This document shows positions 38,562 through 53,281 of a stretch of 64,000 nucleotides of DNA, one piece after another. The notes beneath the pieces were generated by a model that was not told the DNA's origin, made no database searches, and was given only the letters and a program-made list of their open reading frames with translations. The first letter of the stretch is position 1; each line of letters starts with the position of its first letter. This stretch comes from Stropharia rugosoannulata. Lineage: Eukaryota; Basidiomycota; Agaricomycetes; Agaricales; Strophariaceae. Both the position numbers and the translations under genes were made by a program. The stretch is from assembly GCA_028532985.1 (NCBI GenBank), contig JANCIK010000004.1, forward strand, positions 1,984,001 through 2,048,000, written 5' to 3'.

Positions 38562-41500
38562 CTATGAAACCAAGGCAGCAAGCCTTCGCAAGTGGGAGAC
38601 GTTGAGGTATGCGGGAACATATGTCTCCAACCCTGAGACCTCACGAGGCAAGGGTAGCTCATACGGTCCTACTTCTTCTGTCTCCGGAGACAAAAGCAAG
38701 TGGTCATTCCTATCGTTGGCTTGTACCCGAGAAGCGACGACGCGCAAAATTTCGGGTGAAATTGGATTCTGTGGACAGTCATGAGAAATGCCAAAAACGA
38801 AACGGCATCGATGAAACGTACTTCGTAATCAGCAACATAATAGTTCGTGCACATTCGTTGAATTTGCATGGGACTAAGCATCCAGCAAACATCATATATG
38901 ATTTCTATGTCCGCAGGGGTTGCCTATGGTAGTTATTGCATTAGTGAAGAAAAGTATAGATGGGAATTATTGACCTTTTTCAGTTGCAACAACTTGGCGG
39001 CCTGCATCAAGTGCTCCAACTGTAAGGTCCCCTCGGGCATGTTATGTGATTTACACCATTCTTCTAGCCGTGTGATATTATATTGAATTTGCATAGCTAA
39101 AAGAGTTTATTTGAGTCATTCGTCGTACTTTCGACGGCAAAAAAGGCACAAACCTCGTTTCCATGAGGAGAAATTCCTGCGCATTAGCAGATCATTGAAG
39201 CTGGCAACTCCGATGAGTTTGAGGAGCTCAGTAATGACTTGTTGGATGACGGATTCTTCCATATAGTAACTCTTGAGACTTTTCCAGACCTTGTTGAGAA
39301 GATTTAAAATATCGTCCATGCTGTAGGCAGGGGTACTGTTGGAGCTCAGCAGGCGATTAAAAAGTCGTCCTGCACCTTCAGTTGTGGTGAATCCAGGAAG
39401 AGATTGACTTTCGATCAAAGCTGGGATGACCATCTTCGACAATTTCTTCTTAGTTTCGAGCATCCATGTGTGATAGATGTTATACTCAAGACTGTCCAGG
39501 TCATGCTTAACGACAGAGACTAAACGCTCGTAATCCGCCCAGTCAAACGGACGCACAGCATTCTCCTCGCCAGGTCCAATACCCTGGAGCATGTCACTTT
39601 CAGCGACGCAGATGAATGATAACATTTCATGAACGTTAGACAGCCAGTAAATGCCTGGTATGATCGCATCTTCCCCTGTAAATGACTACATTCCAGTTTA
39701 ATATGATGATTATATCTTAAATAGTTGAACTGACCATGACGTGTGCTTGAATAGTTTGCATGACGTTTGCCAAAAATCTCTCACTTTCCTGAATGAGACC
39801 GTACTTCCACATTTCATTTGTAACCAGGCTTATCAAGTTTGCAGGGAAAAGGATTTCTTTGACCGCTGAAGGATTTGTGAAGCTAGGAGCAGGAATCTTC
39901 AGACCACGAATTAACCCATCTAAAACATCTTCATCGAGGCGCTTTGTATCTTGCATGAGGCGGATCTTTTCTTCAGCAGGATCGTCATAATCACGGATAT
40001 CTTGAAGCCCATTTGAACGGTATCGCATGTAATTTTCATCACCGTTAAAGGCGACAGACACTGCTCGAGGATTTGAAGCATTGCTCCTCCTGATAGAGCT
40101 TAAGATGTCATCTGACGACGTGCGGTTATCATCGGTACCGAAGCTGAAAACACCTGCAGAACTGTGTCGTCGTTGATGTGACCGATTTTGAGTACCAGGG
40201 GGTTTGCCATTTGGTTGTCCGCTATTGTCCGCCAACCGTAAACCTGGCGCAAATGTGGGGGAAAGAGGAGGATCGCCGCGAGATCCTCGCGTCAGGGAGT
40301 TCAAGGCGTTGGCCCGGTTCAGTTGTTCACGAAGGCTACTCACTTCATTCTTCAATGTCATGATTACCGAGCTGTCATCTTGATTACGTGCTGGGGTGCT
40401 CTCCATGACTCGCTGCTGTGATTCAATCTGAGCAGCTTGGCGGATGATTTCCTCCGTCAGCTTTTGAATAGCAGCCTCCTTTTCTACCGATTTAGAAATT
40501 GCTTCTTCTAACCTCTTTTCAACATCAGCTTTGGCGGCCAGCATTTCATTACGCCGGGAGAGGTCCATTTCCATAGACTGAATGTTCGTTTGCAGTTGTT
40601 TCGCACGCGTGTCAGCTTCTTCATGACGATTGATCCATTGTTGCAGTTGCTGCTCAAGTTCAGCAAGTTGCGACTGCAACCTCTTCTTTTCGGCAGTACG
40701 CTCTTGAAGTGCTTGTGTTAGTTCAATGACTTTATTTTCGAGACGATACGAAATCTCCTTGAACTTGGACACGGAACGCGCTTCAGCTTTGAGTATTTTC
40801 AACTGCTTTCCAGCAAGACGACGACGGAAGCAGGATTGGATATACACGACATGGCGTACATCCGACCGGAAGTGTCGGCGAGAGATGCTATATTTATGTT
40901 AGCAACGCGATATAAGTTGTCGGAACGTAATGCAACTCACACTCCACGTAGAAGGCTTTGAAGCAAAGTAGCAGCTCGTGTAGTCCTTTCTTGGCGGTAT
41001 TGCTGTCTTGCTTGTATGCCACGGACACCTATAAAGACGTATGAGATTTAAACTCGTTCTCGAACTGGCATACTTACGGCTTTGGAACAGAACAACACCC
41101 CTTCTTATGTCTAAGAAGCGCTTCCTCTGCAAGAACCCTCTGATAGTTTTTTGTAGACGAACGGCGGCGACTTCGCGACGGATACCTTCTACCAATCGTT
41201 TTGCCAATATACATCTCCACCACGTCTGAATCTTGATAGTCGCTGCGCGAAGATTTCTGTAGCTCTTCATGGCCAATCGCCTGCGAACATTCTTTTGCAC
41301 TACAGTAACCATTGCATTCAGGCGTTCAGCTCTGAAAGATTCAAGAGCTGCCAACATTCCGGCTCTGAAGAATATCTTGGTCAAGCCATTTTGGTACATG
41401 TCTGGATCTGCAATGGTCTGTGCTAGAATTGTTGAGCATAGATGTCGCAAGTCCATTGATTGAATCATGGGTTGCCATTGTGAAGAGGGGACCAACATAT

Positions 41501-44209
41501 AGTATCTAATAGGAAATTAGAACTGGCACTGCTGAAACTTTAAGATACTCACCGCTCCGCAAACTCTTCGTACGTCCAGCGAGTGGGATAGCCTGCGCAA
41601 CTGATACGGATTGTTTCAAGAACACCACAAGCCCTCAGTTGGCCCAAAACTTGCTGGGGTTGGAATTCCCATGGACGCTTGAGCTCATTCGGCTTGATGC
41701 AGCGGATATAATGCACGTTAGTAGTACTGAGCGTTTCCATCAAAGCAATGAGAGAAGCCTTGAAAATAGATCCTTGTGTAGGCTTCTTGGTCGTTGCTCC
41801 TGGGCGCTTAGCAAGGGATCCAGTATGAGCCGCTTGAGCGACCAGCGATTGCCTCCCTGGGTCCGGAATAAGTGATGACCTTCGGGAACCCCCACTGCCG
41901 GAGTCAGAGAATGCCGGCGATGCTGGCTGCGGACCATCTAGTCCTCTAGTAGAGTTCAATGCAGCGTCTAGGACTTCCTTGAGGAAAGGATTCTTGGTAG
42001 AAGCTAAGAGGTTCATTTGTTCGTCAGGTACTGTATCTCTATTCTTTTCCAAGAATCCTTCGACCTCGTACGTCACATCCAAAGCATAGTGAGCTATCGT
42101 AAAAGCAGAGTTTCCAAAACGGGGTTTCTTGAAGACGGTTTTGTACTCGGTCTTGCCAAGAATTTGGGAATTTAGTTTTTGCAGGAATGATGCATCGGTA
42201 CCGGCGGGGAGTCGCGACTCTTCGTCAAGAAGAGACAATACTCCGAGTTTGCCTTCAATGACATCAATGCACGGCTGATTGTCTGAGAAATCAATAAATT
42301 TCCATTTGATTTCTTCCTTAACGTATTCTTCTTGCTCTAATTTGAAAACATGTGAGTTGAACTGCAAATAAGTATTATGAGATCATTATTGATAACGTAA
42401 AAAGCGCAGATCAAACCTCTTGTTGAAGCTTCTCATTTGCATAGTTGATGCTGAATTGTTCAAATGAATTCTATAAATGTAACGTTACACGAGGTGCTTC
42501 GTCATTCAGATAAATATGACTTACCTTCTGGAAGTGTTCAAAACCGTAGATATCCAGAACGCCAATAAACATTTCAGCTCGTTCAGCAGCATCGCCGTTT
42601 TCTCCAGCCAAACTTTCATTCACGATCGCGACAAGCCATTCAAACATGCAAGCGTAAACGAATTTGGCCACACTATCGCGAACGACGGTGGCTTGAGCAG
42701 CATTGAGGGAAGTGACTATCTTTTCAGATCGCGTCTGTATTTGCTTTTTGACAATCCATTTCTTGAATTCTGCTGAATTCACTCCGAGAAAACGAGTAGC
42801 CAAGATAAGGGCCGGGTCGTTATCATCTAAGGAAGAATCGGAGCGTAACTGAGTAATCTTGACGTTCCCGAGGTGTAAAAGTGCTGCCAAAAGCCTGAAG
42901 ACGGCCCATTGCTTCTCTACGCTGATACCAACCGTAGATAAAGCTTGTTGTGTGGAGCGGAATTCTTCAGCGTCGTCCACACCATTGATTGGTGTTGACG
43001 ACGGGCCCCCTTGTTTTAGGTAGAAGAACTTGGTGATATCGGAATCTAATCCGAGATCCTTCCGTTCCTTAACAGGTGCACCTGCACAGAGTTGATAGAA
43101 AATGTGGTAATTACGTTCCGTTGTGGGCTGGAAAACAATGCGGGAACGTTCAAGTAAGTACGTTCGTATCCGTGCGCCGACTATTTCTTGTTTTCCGTCG
43201 AAGAGAATCTAGATATTATCGGTATAAGGCTACAGGCAGCATTTGATAATAATACGAGATACTACGAACCTGAATATACTTTCCAAAGCGCGATGAATTA
43301 TCGTTTCGAGTAGTTTTGGCATTACCGAAGGCTTCGAGAATAGGATTAGTGGCCAATATTTGCCGCTCAATCTCACTTGAATCGTCGAGCGAGAATTTTG
43401 TTTTGGGTTTATTGGTTGCATCTGGAGGATTTACAGAAGCGAGATATCGCATGATGAATTTGGCCTGCAATTTATGCTGTAAAAACCAGAGAGATACAAG
43501 ACAACAATGAACTGACTGATTCAGTTTTACCAGCACCACTGGAAAGCGTTAATAGACTGTTCAGACAGGTTATAGACCAACCCGACATACCTCTCTCCCG
43601 ATACAATGATGGTCTGCCCCATCCCCTCCTTGCGCATCGCGGTATACGCATCTTCAGCAATAGCAAACAAGTGCGGTTCTAGTTCACCCCTTTTGCGACC
43701 GCTATATGCCTGAATGATTTCCGGACCGTAAAGTGTAACACGCTGAAAAGGGTTAACAGCGATTAGGACGATACCACTGTAGGTATAAATGCTATGCTGG
43801 GCATAACGATTTCGTATAGTGTGGAGGACTGGAGCAAAAATTAACTAAAGAGCTCAGTACACTGACCTAAGCGATAGGTACGTACCTGATGGTTCGTTAA
43901 GATGAGAAAGAGTGGCAAGATCGTCCGCCGTTTCCAAGAGGGGAGGGTTACGCAGAGGGGGTAGACCTTCCTTGCCTTCCTTGATTTCCTTCCCAGTTGT
44001 GTTAATCGTGATTTCCTGGGGAGTAACTATGTGGGTATATGCTTGAATAGCAGAAGCAGTAATCTGACCTTGCCGCGTTCGTCTACGAAGACCAGCTTGA
44101 TGGTGTCGTCGTTACCCTTTGTGACCGAGGAGACTTCTGCGGATATCCATGCATGATCCTTATCTTCAAACCAGACTCGGGTGCCTTTGCTGTATATGTT
44201 CTCTGCCAT
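38562..44209 (-). CDS. MYO2: Class V myosin heavy chain
   Basis: An actin-based motor that moves secretory vesicles and organelles along cables. The start is at 44209 ([23 protein letters not shown]3-like N-terminus). Motor motifs are P-loop [10 protein letters not shown] (~43550, across an intron), [12 protein letters not shown] and [16 protein letters not shown]. The actin-binding region contains [26 protein letters not shown] (~41760-41690), preceded by a Ser-rich loop 2 insert (~41960-41790). A converter and at least five IQ motifs follow ([44 protein letters not shown]; further to ~40800), then a coiled coil (~40790-40330). The globular dilute cargo-binding domain ends [29 protein letters not shown] at 38562. 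The stretch 38.56-39.1 kb, which looks empty at first, is the last dilute exons ([34 protein letters not shown]). Complete. Confidence 0.96.
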
Positions 44210-44867
44210 GTTTGCCGTAAAAGGGGGGCAACGGCTTGTCCAGCAAGTGGTTGGAAGGAAGATTTGTTGGTCCTTGTTATTTTCAAGGCAGCAGTGCCAT
44301 ACCCCTGTGACTTTACGCCGCATCTTATAACTAGTTTTGAAAGTACTAATCACTTATTATGAATTATGCCCTCAATATCCGCAACAGCGTGGTATTCCAA
44401 TTGCCTATATCATTCAACTATTGGACCTTAAGCCTTGTCTGGCTGACAGTCTCGACATGCAGCATGAAGTTCGTGCTGCCACTTAAACGCGGACTGTCAC
44501 CGTTGTAACGGGTCACGTGGGAGCTTGACCGTGGGAGATGATGGAACAGCGACCGTTGGCCCTTCGCGTCCAAACTTGTTGCGACAAGTCGCTAGGCAGA
44601 GTCCAGACGGTCGTCAACGCTCCTATTTGATTATTCCCTGTCTCTCTTTGTACATTCTAATTGGCGTATCTCCGAGTAATATTGTTTATCTTTTCTGTCG
44701 ACTTCCACTCTTTCGTCTAACCTCTACCTCTCTATTGCGGCCAAGTCTCGGCGTGGTTCAGATACTGAGCACACCTGCTATTTCCACCTGGCCTTCCCAT
44801 TTCATCGTCCAACCGACAGCTTTAAGCTTTCGGCGGATTATTTCCAGCCTTTTTTTCGGCATCCGGA
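44210..44867. promoter_or_regulatory. Divergent promoter region, myosin V / formin
   Basis: 658 bp between the start codons of myosin V (44209, minus) and formin (44868, plus). It contains GTCACGTGGG at 44512-44521, with a CACGTG E-box core, the same 10-mer found upstream of the Zn2Cys6/CDC5 pair. The formin leader (~44620-44850) is pyrimidine-rich. Confidence 0.5.
44512..44521. promoter_or_regulatory. E-box 10-mer GTCACGTGGG
   Basis: The same 10-mer as at 15217-15226, here ~350 bp upstream of the formin start and ~300 bp upstream of the myosin V start. A Cbf1/USF-type bHLH factor is the usual binder of CACGTG; binding here is inferred. Confidence 0.4.
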
Positions 44868-47800
44868 ATGTCAACCCTGTTTGGACGAAAGAAAGGACGC
44901 CCGCGACAGTCTTCTGTTTCTGGGCAAGACCTTAATGAACGATCAGTCCCTTACGATAAACTGACGACCCCGGCTCGCTCGCCAGTAACAGTGGGTACTT
45001 TCAGTCAAGGTCTCAAAGGAATCTCAGCGCCAAACACCAATCCCGACCTCACCGCATCTGGAACAGAACTTAACATATTCACACTTCAACGATCCAGATA
45101 CGAGCGAGAGAAAGCCTATGACCAGTATAGGGAAGGTTCAGTCGCATCTCTGTCCTCAGCAGATTCTTCTACTTTATTTGATGACCCACTTCAGCTGAAA
45201 GCTGCCACTCAGAGCGCGCGAATGCGACAGAGTGAGGCCTCCTCGTCGTCAACACGATCTCAGGACTTTGGTCAACATTCCCCGGGAAATGTTAGCTCCG
45301 CAACTATGCGTCCTATCTCAGGATTAACCATGCGTTCAGAGTCAAACAGAAGTTCAAAATATGCGGCTTCCGTCTCGCCTTCGGAGCCTGCCTCACATCA
45401 CTCACATCTATCCCAGTTCTATCACCGCCACCACAGCGGCGATACCTTCCACTTTCCTCGTCCCGACAGTGATGAAGCTATCGAAGTCATGTTTCAAAAT
45501 GTTAAACGTACTCGAGATTTGGGCGAGTTACCGGATCTTCCCATTGAACAGAAGTGGCAGATGGTGTATAACGATGAGCACATCAGATGGAGGGAGGAAA
45601 AACAAAGAGAGGAGTCTAGGAAGCAAACAGAAACAGGGCAGTCTACGTCAATCACGTTGGAGTCTCCTGAATGGTACATCAAAAAGTTTCTCGACAAAAC
45701 CGTCACGGCAAAGCAGGCTTCCAGCTTACTTGTGTCTTTGAGGAGCAAGGAAGTTAGGTGAGTACCCAACCCGGTACATGATTACAGTGCTGACTTCTGT
45801 TTAGTTGGTTTCAGCATTTCATCCTTTTAAGGGGAACATCTGTTCTAGCACAGACGCTACAACATATCAGTCGGAAAGGTACCGCAAGGTCTGTTTTAAA
45901 CAATTTATATTGCACAGTGTATCAGTGTCTCAATCCTTGCTAGACGTGAAGCTGATACGACTCTGGAATATGAGGTAGTCAAATGCCTGAGAACTATATT
46001 GAATAGTGCAGTCCGTACCAAATCTTCAGTTATATGGATTGTAGTCGCTGAGTCGTTTTCATTTGTCGTAGTTCGCCGCAAATGACGCGTTGACACATCC
46101 CTCCATCATCACCCAAATTGCATCATCGCTCAATACCCCTCATCTCTCTACTCGGAAGGGTCTCGTTGATTTACTAGCCTTTCTGACTTACTGGAATGAA
46201 GGACAGGCGCACCCACTGGTCATCACAGCTTTAGAGACTTTGAGTTTGTCAAATAACGAAGGCAACGGATGCTATGACTATTGGTTCAAATCTATGGAAC
46301 ACAGCCTATCTGGACGAGGGAAAATGGGGAGCCTTGTTGGGGCAAGCGAGGAAGTCAAAAGGACAGGTGGTATTGATAGTTCGCTCAATGAATATGCTGT
46401 ATGTTCCTCACATTTTATAAAGTTCCTAATTATTGAAACGCCTCGTAGCTCTCAAATCTTGTCCTGATCAATGGCATCGTTACATTTGTTGATGACTTTG
46501 ATTTGCGATTACACCACCGTTCGCAAATGGAGTCCGCGGGACTCCAGCGGATACTGGAGCTTTGTGCAGACTTCGGGGTTCCGAGTATTGACAAGCAGAT
46601 CAGAAAACTTCAAACCCTCTTTGCTGAAGATGAAAAGAAATTGCGCGAAAGACTTGATCAGGAAATCCTACGCGATCTCACGAATCCTCAGGATGTATTC
46701 AATGCAATATATTCCAAGACGAAGGGTACGCGCGCACAGAACTACTTCTTATCAATGATGCAACATTTATTGTTGATCCGCGAGGAGGGTCAACCTATGG
46801 TTCACTATTACCAGCTTCTTGACTCGATGGTAACTGATGTTGTCCTTGACAAAAAGTTGGCTGGTGCGGAGCAAAGGATGGGACATTCTGTCGAGCGAAT
46901 AATTGCCCAATTCAATGAGGCGGATCGGTATCAAATGGCGGAGCAAGAGGCAGCAGAGGCACGTGCATTGGCGGTCAGGCTGAAGTTAGAGAAGGAGGTC
47001 CTGGAGGATGAGATAGCTCAAGGTCAAGACGGGCTTACAGGAAAATTAAAGGCACAGGTAGTCAATCTGGAGGAAAAACTATCAGTTTCCCGAGAGACGA
47101 CTTCACGACTTCACGGTCAAATGGAGAAACAAAAGGCCTCTTATGAAGAAAAAATCAATCAGCTCGAAGCCCAGATCATGGAACTATTTAGGATGCTAAA
47201 GGAAGTTGGTAAAGGTGTCGAAACTATACTTGATGGCGGTAATATGGACCGCAAGGCTCTGGTCGAAACGCTGGAGCGCACATTTCAACGTCGCAAAACA
47301 ATCAGTATTCTCGAAGGAAAAGAAGGTCCAAATCGACGTAGAACTAAATTGTCTAAAGTTGGCAGTGAGCTGGAAGAAGAAGGTGACGATACCGACTTGA
47401 CTCCCAGGAAAGGCAGTGTTAGGCATGGTGAAAAAAATGGCCAGTCTGGCAAAAAAGTCTTTCAGGGTCCTTCTGGCGCGAAAATTCTGGTTGATGAAAA
47501 TGGCCGGGTTTCGCAATTCATGGATGCCGACGAAGCCGACGCACGCGAACAAGTACAGCAACAGCTGGTGGCGGGCGTGAAGCTGGTACTTACTCATTTT
47601 TTCCCCATGAATATGTCTTACTCAACGCTGTCCTAGTATTCACCGCAGGCGGGATCGATATCCAGTTCACGTAGTATACGGGGGTCCCCGCACCGTAAAG
47701 AACGTGCCGTTCTCGGTGGCGATACATCTAAGCATAATTTCCCTTCCTCGCTTAGGGCGGGTGATGCTTTCTCTAATGACTCAGGTAGCCGCGCAGCTTC

Positions 47801-50350
47801 TCCAGCAAATGACGACGAAAGCGAATATGGCCGGTCGACGCGAAGCAGGGCAGATGACACGCCCTTTACATCTGTCAGTTCGGATGCGCCTATAGACTCG
47901 AATGATGTTACTCCTGGGTCACTAGCTGATCAGTTGAGTAAACATTTACTTTCCAGAGGCAAGCCTCTTCCGTCGCGGGACGGTAGTCCTATTGAAACAC
48001 AGTCAACACTTCCTCCTGAAGAAACCTCGATCGGTGGCCCGCCACCTCCGCCTCCGCCCCCGCCCCCACCTCCTCCGCCACCTCCGCCTCCGCCTCCGCC
48101 TCCACCTCCTAAAATCAAGAACGGAGTCTCGACGCCATCCGGAGTACCACCACCACCGCCACCTCCGCCCCCGCCGCCCCCGCCTGGCATGCGGAATATG
48201 ATCCCTACAGCCATGACAGGCGCCCCTCCACCACCCCCTATTGTTTTCGCTAATTCTACGCCAAGTTCAGCCAGGGCTTCTCTTTTAGGGCCTGCCAGTT
48301 TCCATAATCTTCGTAAAGAAATGGCCATTACTCCTAGCACCAAAATGAAGCAGCTACAGTGGGATAAACTTCCTCAACAGCAGGTGGTCAAGACTTTATG
48401 GAACGAAGATGAAACTCAAAAAGAGCAGCACATGTTGCAGAAGTTGCAAATGGACGGTGTATGGATGGAAATGGAAGAGGACTTTAAAGCCAAACAACTG
48501 GTAATCAACCTCATAGGTAACTGTTATCCATCATCTACGAAAAGATCCAAATTAATCTTTGTCACAGCCAGGCAAAAACGCGCGGAATTGCGCAGTGTAC
48601 TCGACCCACAAACCAAAAAACGCGTCGGTAAGACTTTTTCATAAAGAACCTAAAGAGTAAACTTAATTATGCGCTTTCAGAAATTCTTATTCAACTTGTT
48701 AAAAAATTGGAGCCAGAAGAGATTGCTCGACGAATTCAACAATTTGACTTGGAAACGTGTACTCCTGTCTTTTTAAGCGAACTTAAACCTGTCCTACCGT
48801 CTCCCGAACAGGTCAGTTTGTGTGTTGTTCCGCAGTCCCACTGAGTCACGATGATGTACAGGTTGGCAAGTTGAACGTCTACCGGAACGCCGACCCGGCG
48901 GAGTTGGCTGAACTTCACCCCTCGGATCGACTTATGGTACAGTTGATCAAAATCAAGAGGCTAGGACCTCGTATAGAAGGTATGCTGTACAAAGTCAACT
49001 TCGACGAGACATGGGCATTGTTAGACGAGGTTAGTCTCTTTTCAGCAGGGTAATGTCGAGCCCTTACAGATTCCCTAGGGGGCGAGAAAATTATCCGAAG
49101 CAGGGCGTGATTTACTTGGTGCAAAGCATTTTAAGGAATTGCTGTCGGTACGTATATTCTCGTACGTACCTAAGGCCACTGCTTGACATTATCAACAGTT
49201 AATTCTCCTTATCGGCAATTATATGAATGGAACTGGAATTAAGGGTGGGGCCTTTGGTTTCCGTGTAAGCAGTATCAATAAGGTATGTTAGGTCAGTCCC
49301 AGAGCAAGTCCACATCTGCTGACATTTCCCTAGCTGGTGGACACCAAATCTGTCAATAATACGACGCTACTACATTTCTTGGAAAAAACTGTCTCTAAAC
49401 ATTTTCCAGAAATGGAAGTATTTTTGGATGAGCTGGAGAAACCAGCTGAGGCATACAGAGGTACGAAATTTTGTTTTGCGATCAAAATTGACTCTAATCT
49501 AGTATATTTCTGAAGTGAATCTGCAAGACCTCAGGAAGGGTCTTTCCGAACTCCGGGATGGATTGGCTCGAATTCATCAAGAACTAGTTGAACATTTTGC
49601 AGACCTTGATCAGAATGATCGTTATGGTAAACAAATGTGGTCCTTCTATAATAAAGCCCATAGCCAACTGGAAGATCTTGTCGATGATGTGAGAAATGCC
49701 GACTCGACATTCGTCGATGCCATCAACTATTACGGAGAAGAAGACAAGAATATGTCTTCATCGGAATTCTACGGTATCTTTAAGACATTTGTCACGTCCT
49801 ACAGAGTACGCTCTCTTTTATGTTTACTTTTGCTCTTGTTGACGACGATTATCGTTAGAAATGCAAATCTGATAACCTGTCTGTCGCGGAGGAGAAGCTC
49901 ATGATGGAGAAGCGTAGGCAAGCTTTAGAAGAGAGTAAAGCAAACCGTCAGAAGGAGCTCGAGGCGGCTGGCATAGAGGACGGCGACGATGCACTTGAGA
50001 AGCTTATAAGTAACCTCCGCGAAGGCGGCACAATAACCCGCAAGGCGGCACGGAGCCGTCGTCCTGCTGCTGCCGAGGCTTCGACGACGACTTTTGCTAG
50101 TGAGGTGGGCATTAGAGACACAAGCTATGATGCACGCGATATGCTGGCTCAGCTTAAGTCGGACGGATTTGTAGCACTACCATCACCGACTACTGCTACC
50201 GCGCCTAAACGTCGCAGAAGAAGGATGGATCGACTGGAAAGCGATAAAGACCTTCCAACATCACCTCTTGCCACCGAAATTCTCGACGACGTTCAAGTTA
50301 CCTCAGGAGCAGAAGAATCCCAGGAAGAGGGTATACAAGATACATCATGA
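44868..50350 (+). CDS. Diaphanous-related formin (Bni1/SepA type)
   Basis: Formins nucleate and processively elongate unbranched actin for cables and the cytokinetic ring. The start is ATG 44868 (MSTLFGRKKGRPRQSS). A Ser-rich lead is followed by the GTPase-binding/FH3 armadillo region (LPIEQKWQMVYNDEHIRW ~45530; STRKGLVDLLAFLTYWNEGQAHP ~46145; RLHHRSQMESAGLQRIL ~46510). A coiled coil lies at ~46900-47200. FH1 (48039-48180) has 24 consecutive prolines, then a second run of 13. FH2 runs ~48320-49900: MKQLQWDKLP, VGKLNVYRNADPAELAELHPSDRL, LLILIGNYMNGTGIKGGAFGFRVSSINKL across an intron, and KTFVTSYRKCKSDNL. The DAD-like end reads DALEKLISNLREGGTITRKAARSRR (~49990-50060). Stop at 50348-50350. This is the single-copy-type fungal formin layout. 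Confidence 0.95.
48039..48110 (+). repeat. CCN triplet array coding the FH1 polyproline run
   Basis: 24 consecutive proline codons with mixed CCG/CCT/CCA/CCC usage, so they are not a pure microsatellite. They form the profilin-actin docking tract of the formin. A second array of 13 lies at about 48148-48186. Confidence 0.85.
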
Positions 50351-50726
50351 CATGCAATGGCTGCGCTATCTTTTCAACCTCATTTTTCATAGAGTATATA
50401 TTATATGTATCATTAGGGCATACCATCACACTTACTATACCTTAGCATCGGGACATTCAATATACAATCACTGTACAGTACAATACTTACAATCGCTTAC
50501 GCCACTTTTCCGAGCTTTTGAGGGATGCAGTATTATTTGGTATTCCAATGGTATTCTCCAGTATTGCATTGCAAGCCTAGCTGCGACTGCTGTGACTATT
50601 AATTTACTGCTATATATAGCATGTCGGTCACGAGTCAATATACTTCTAAATGCGGTAGTTGGTGCAAGTACTTGCCAATGGGACTTTGTTAGTCTTTGTG
50701 TTTACTTACTCTCTCCATCTTGACGC
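50351..50726. other. Intergenic region, formin 3' flank / DDX41 promoter
   Basis: 376 bp, AT-rich, between two plus-strand genes. Open frames in it have no recognisable content. Short TATATATA-like strings occur near 50395-50405 and 50612-50620. Confidence 0.5.
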
Positions 50727-53075
<2,349 letters not shown>

Positions 53076-53281
53076 TTTGGTCGCACATTTTTGCTGTAAA
53101 TGCCATTATCATTGTCCATGTCAAAGTTTTACAACTTGGTGTATCAAATTGTTCATCTATTAATCAACCCTAGCGCGACATCGTATCTACATACATACTG
53201 TAGATCTAAAAAAAATTGGTATTTGTCGTAAATCGTGGTATATATATATATAATATGGCTGTAATATTCGCTCAAACAGTG

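Noticed and set aside
38609..38932. 107-codon plus-strand frame in an apparent gap
   Set aside because: It is the complement of the final dilute-domain exons of myosin V, which explain the stretch fully.
50268..50723. 151-codon frame after the formin
   Set aside because: Composition is non-coding (Tyr/Ile/Ser-rich, no family), and its start lies within the formin's last exon in another frame.
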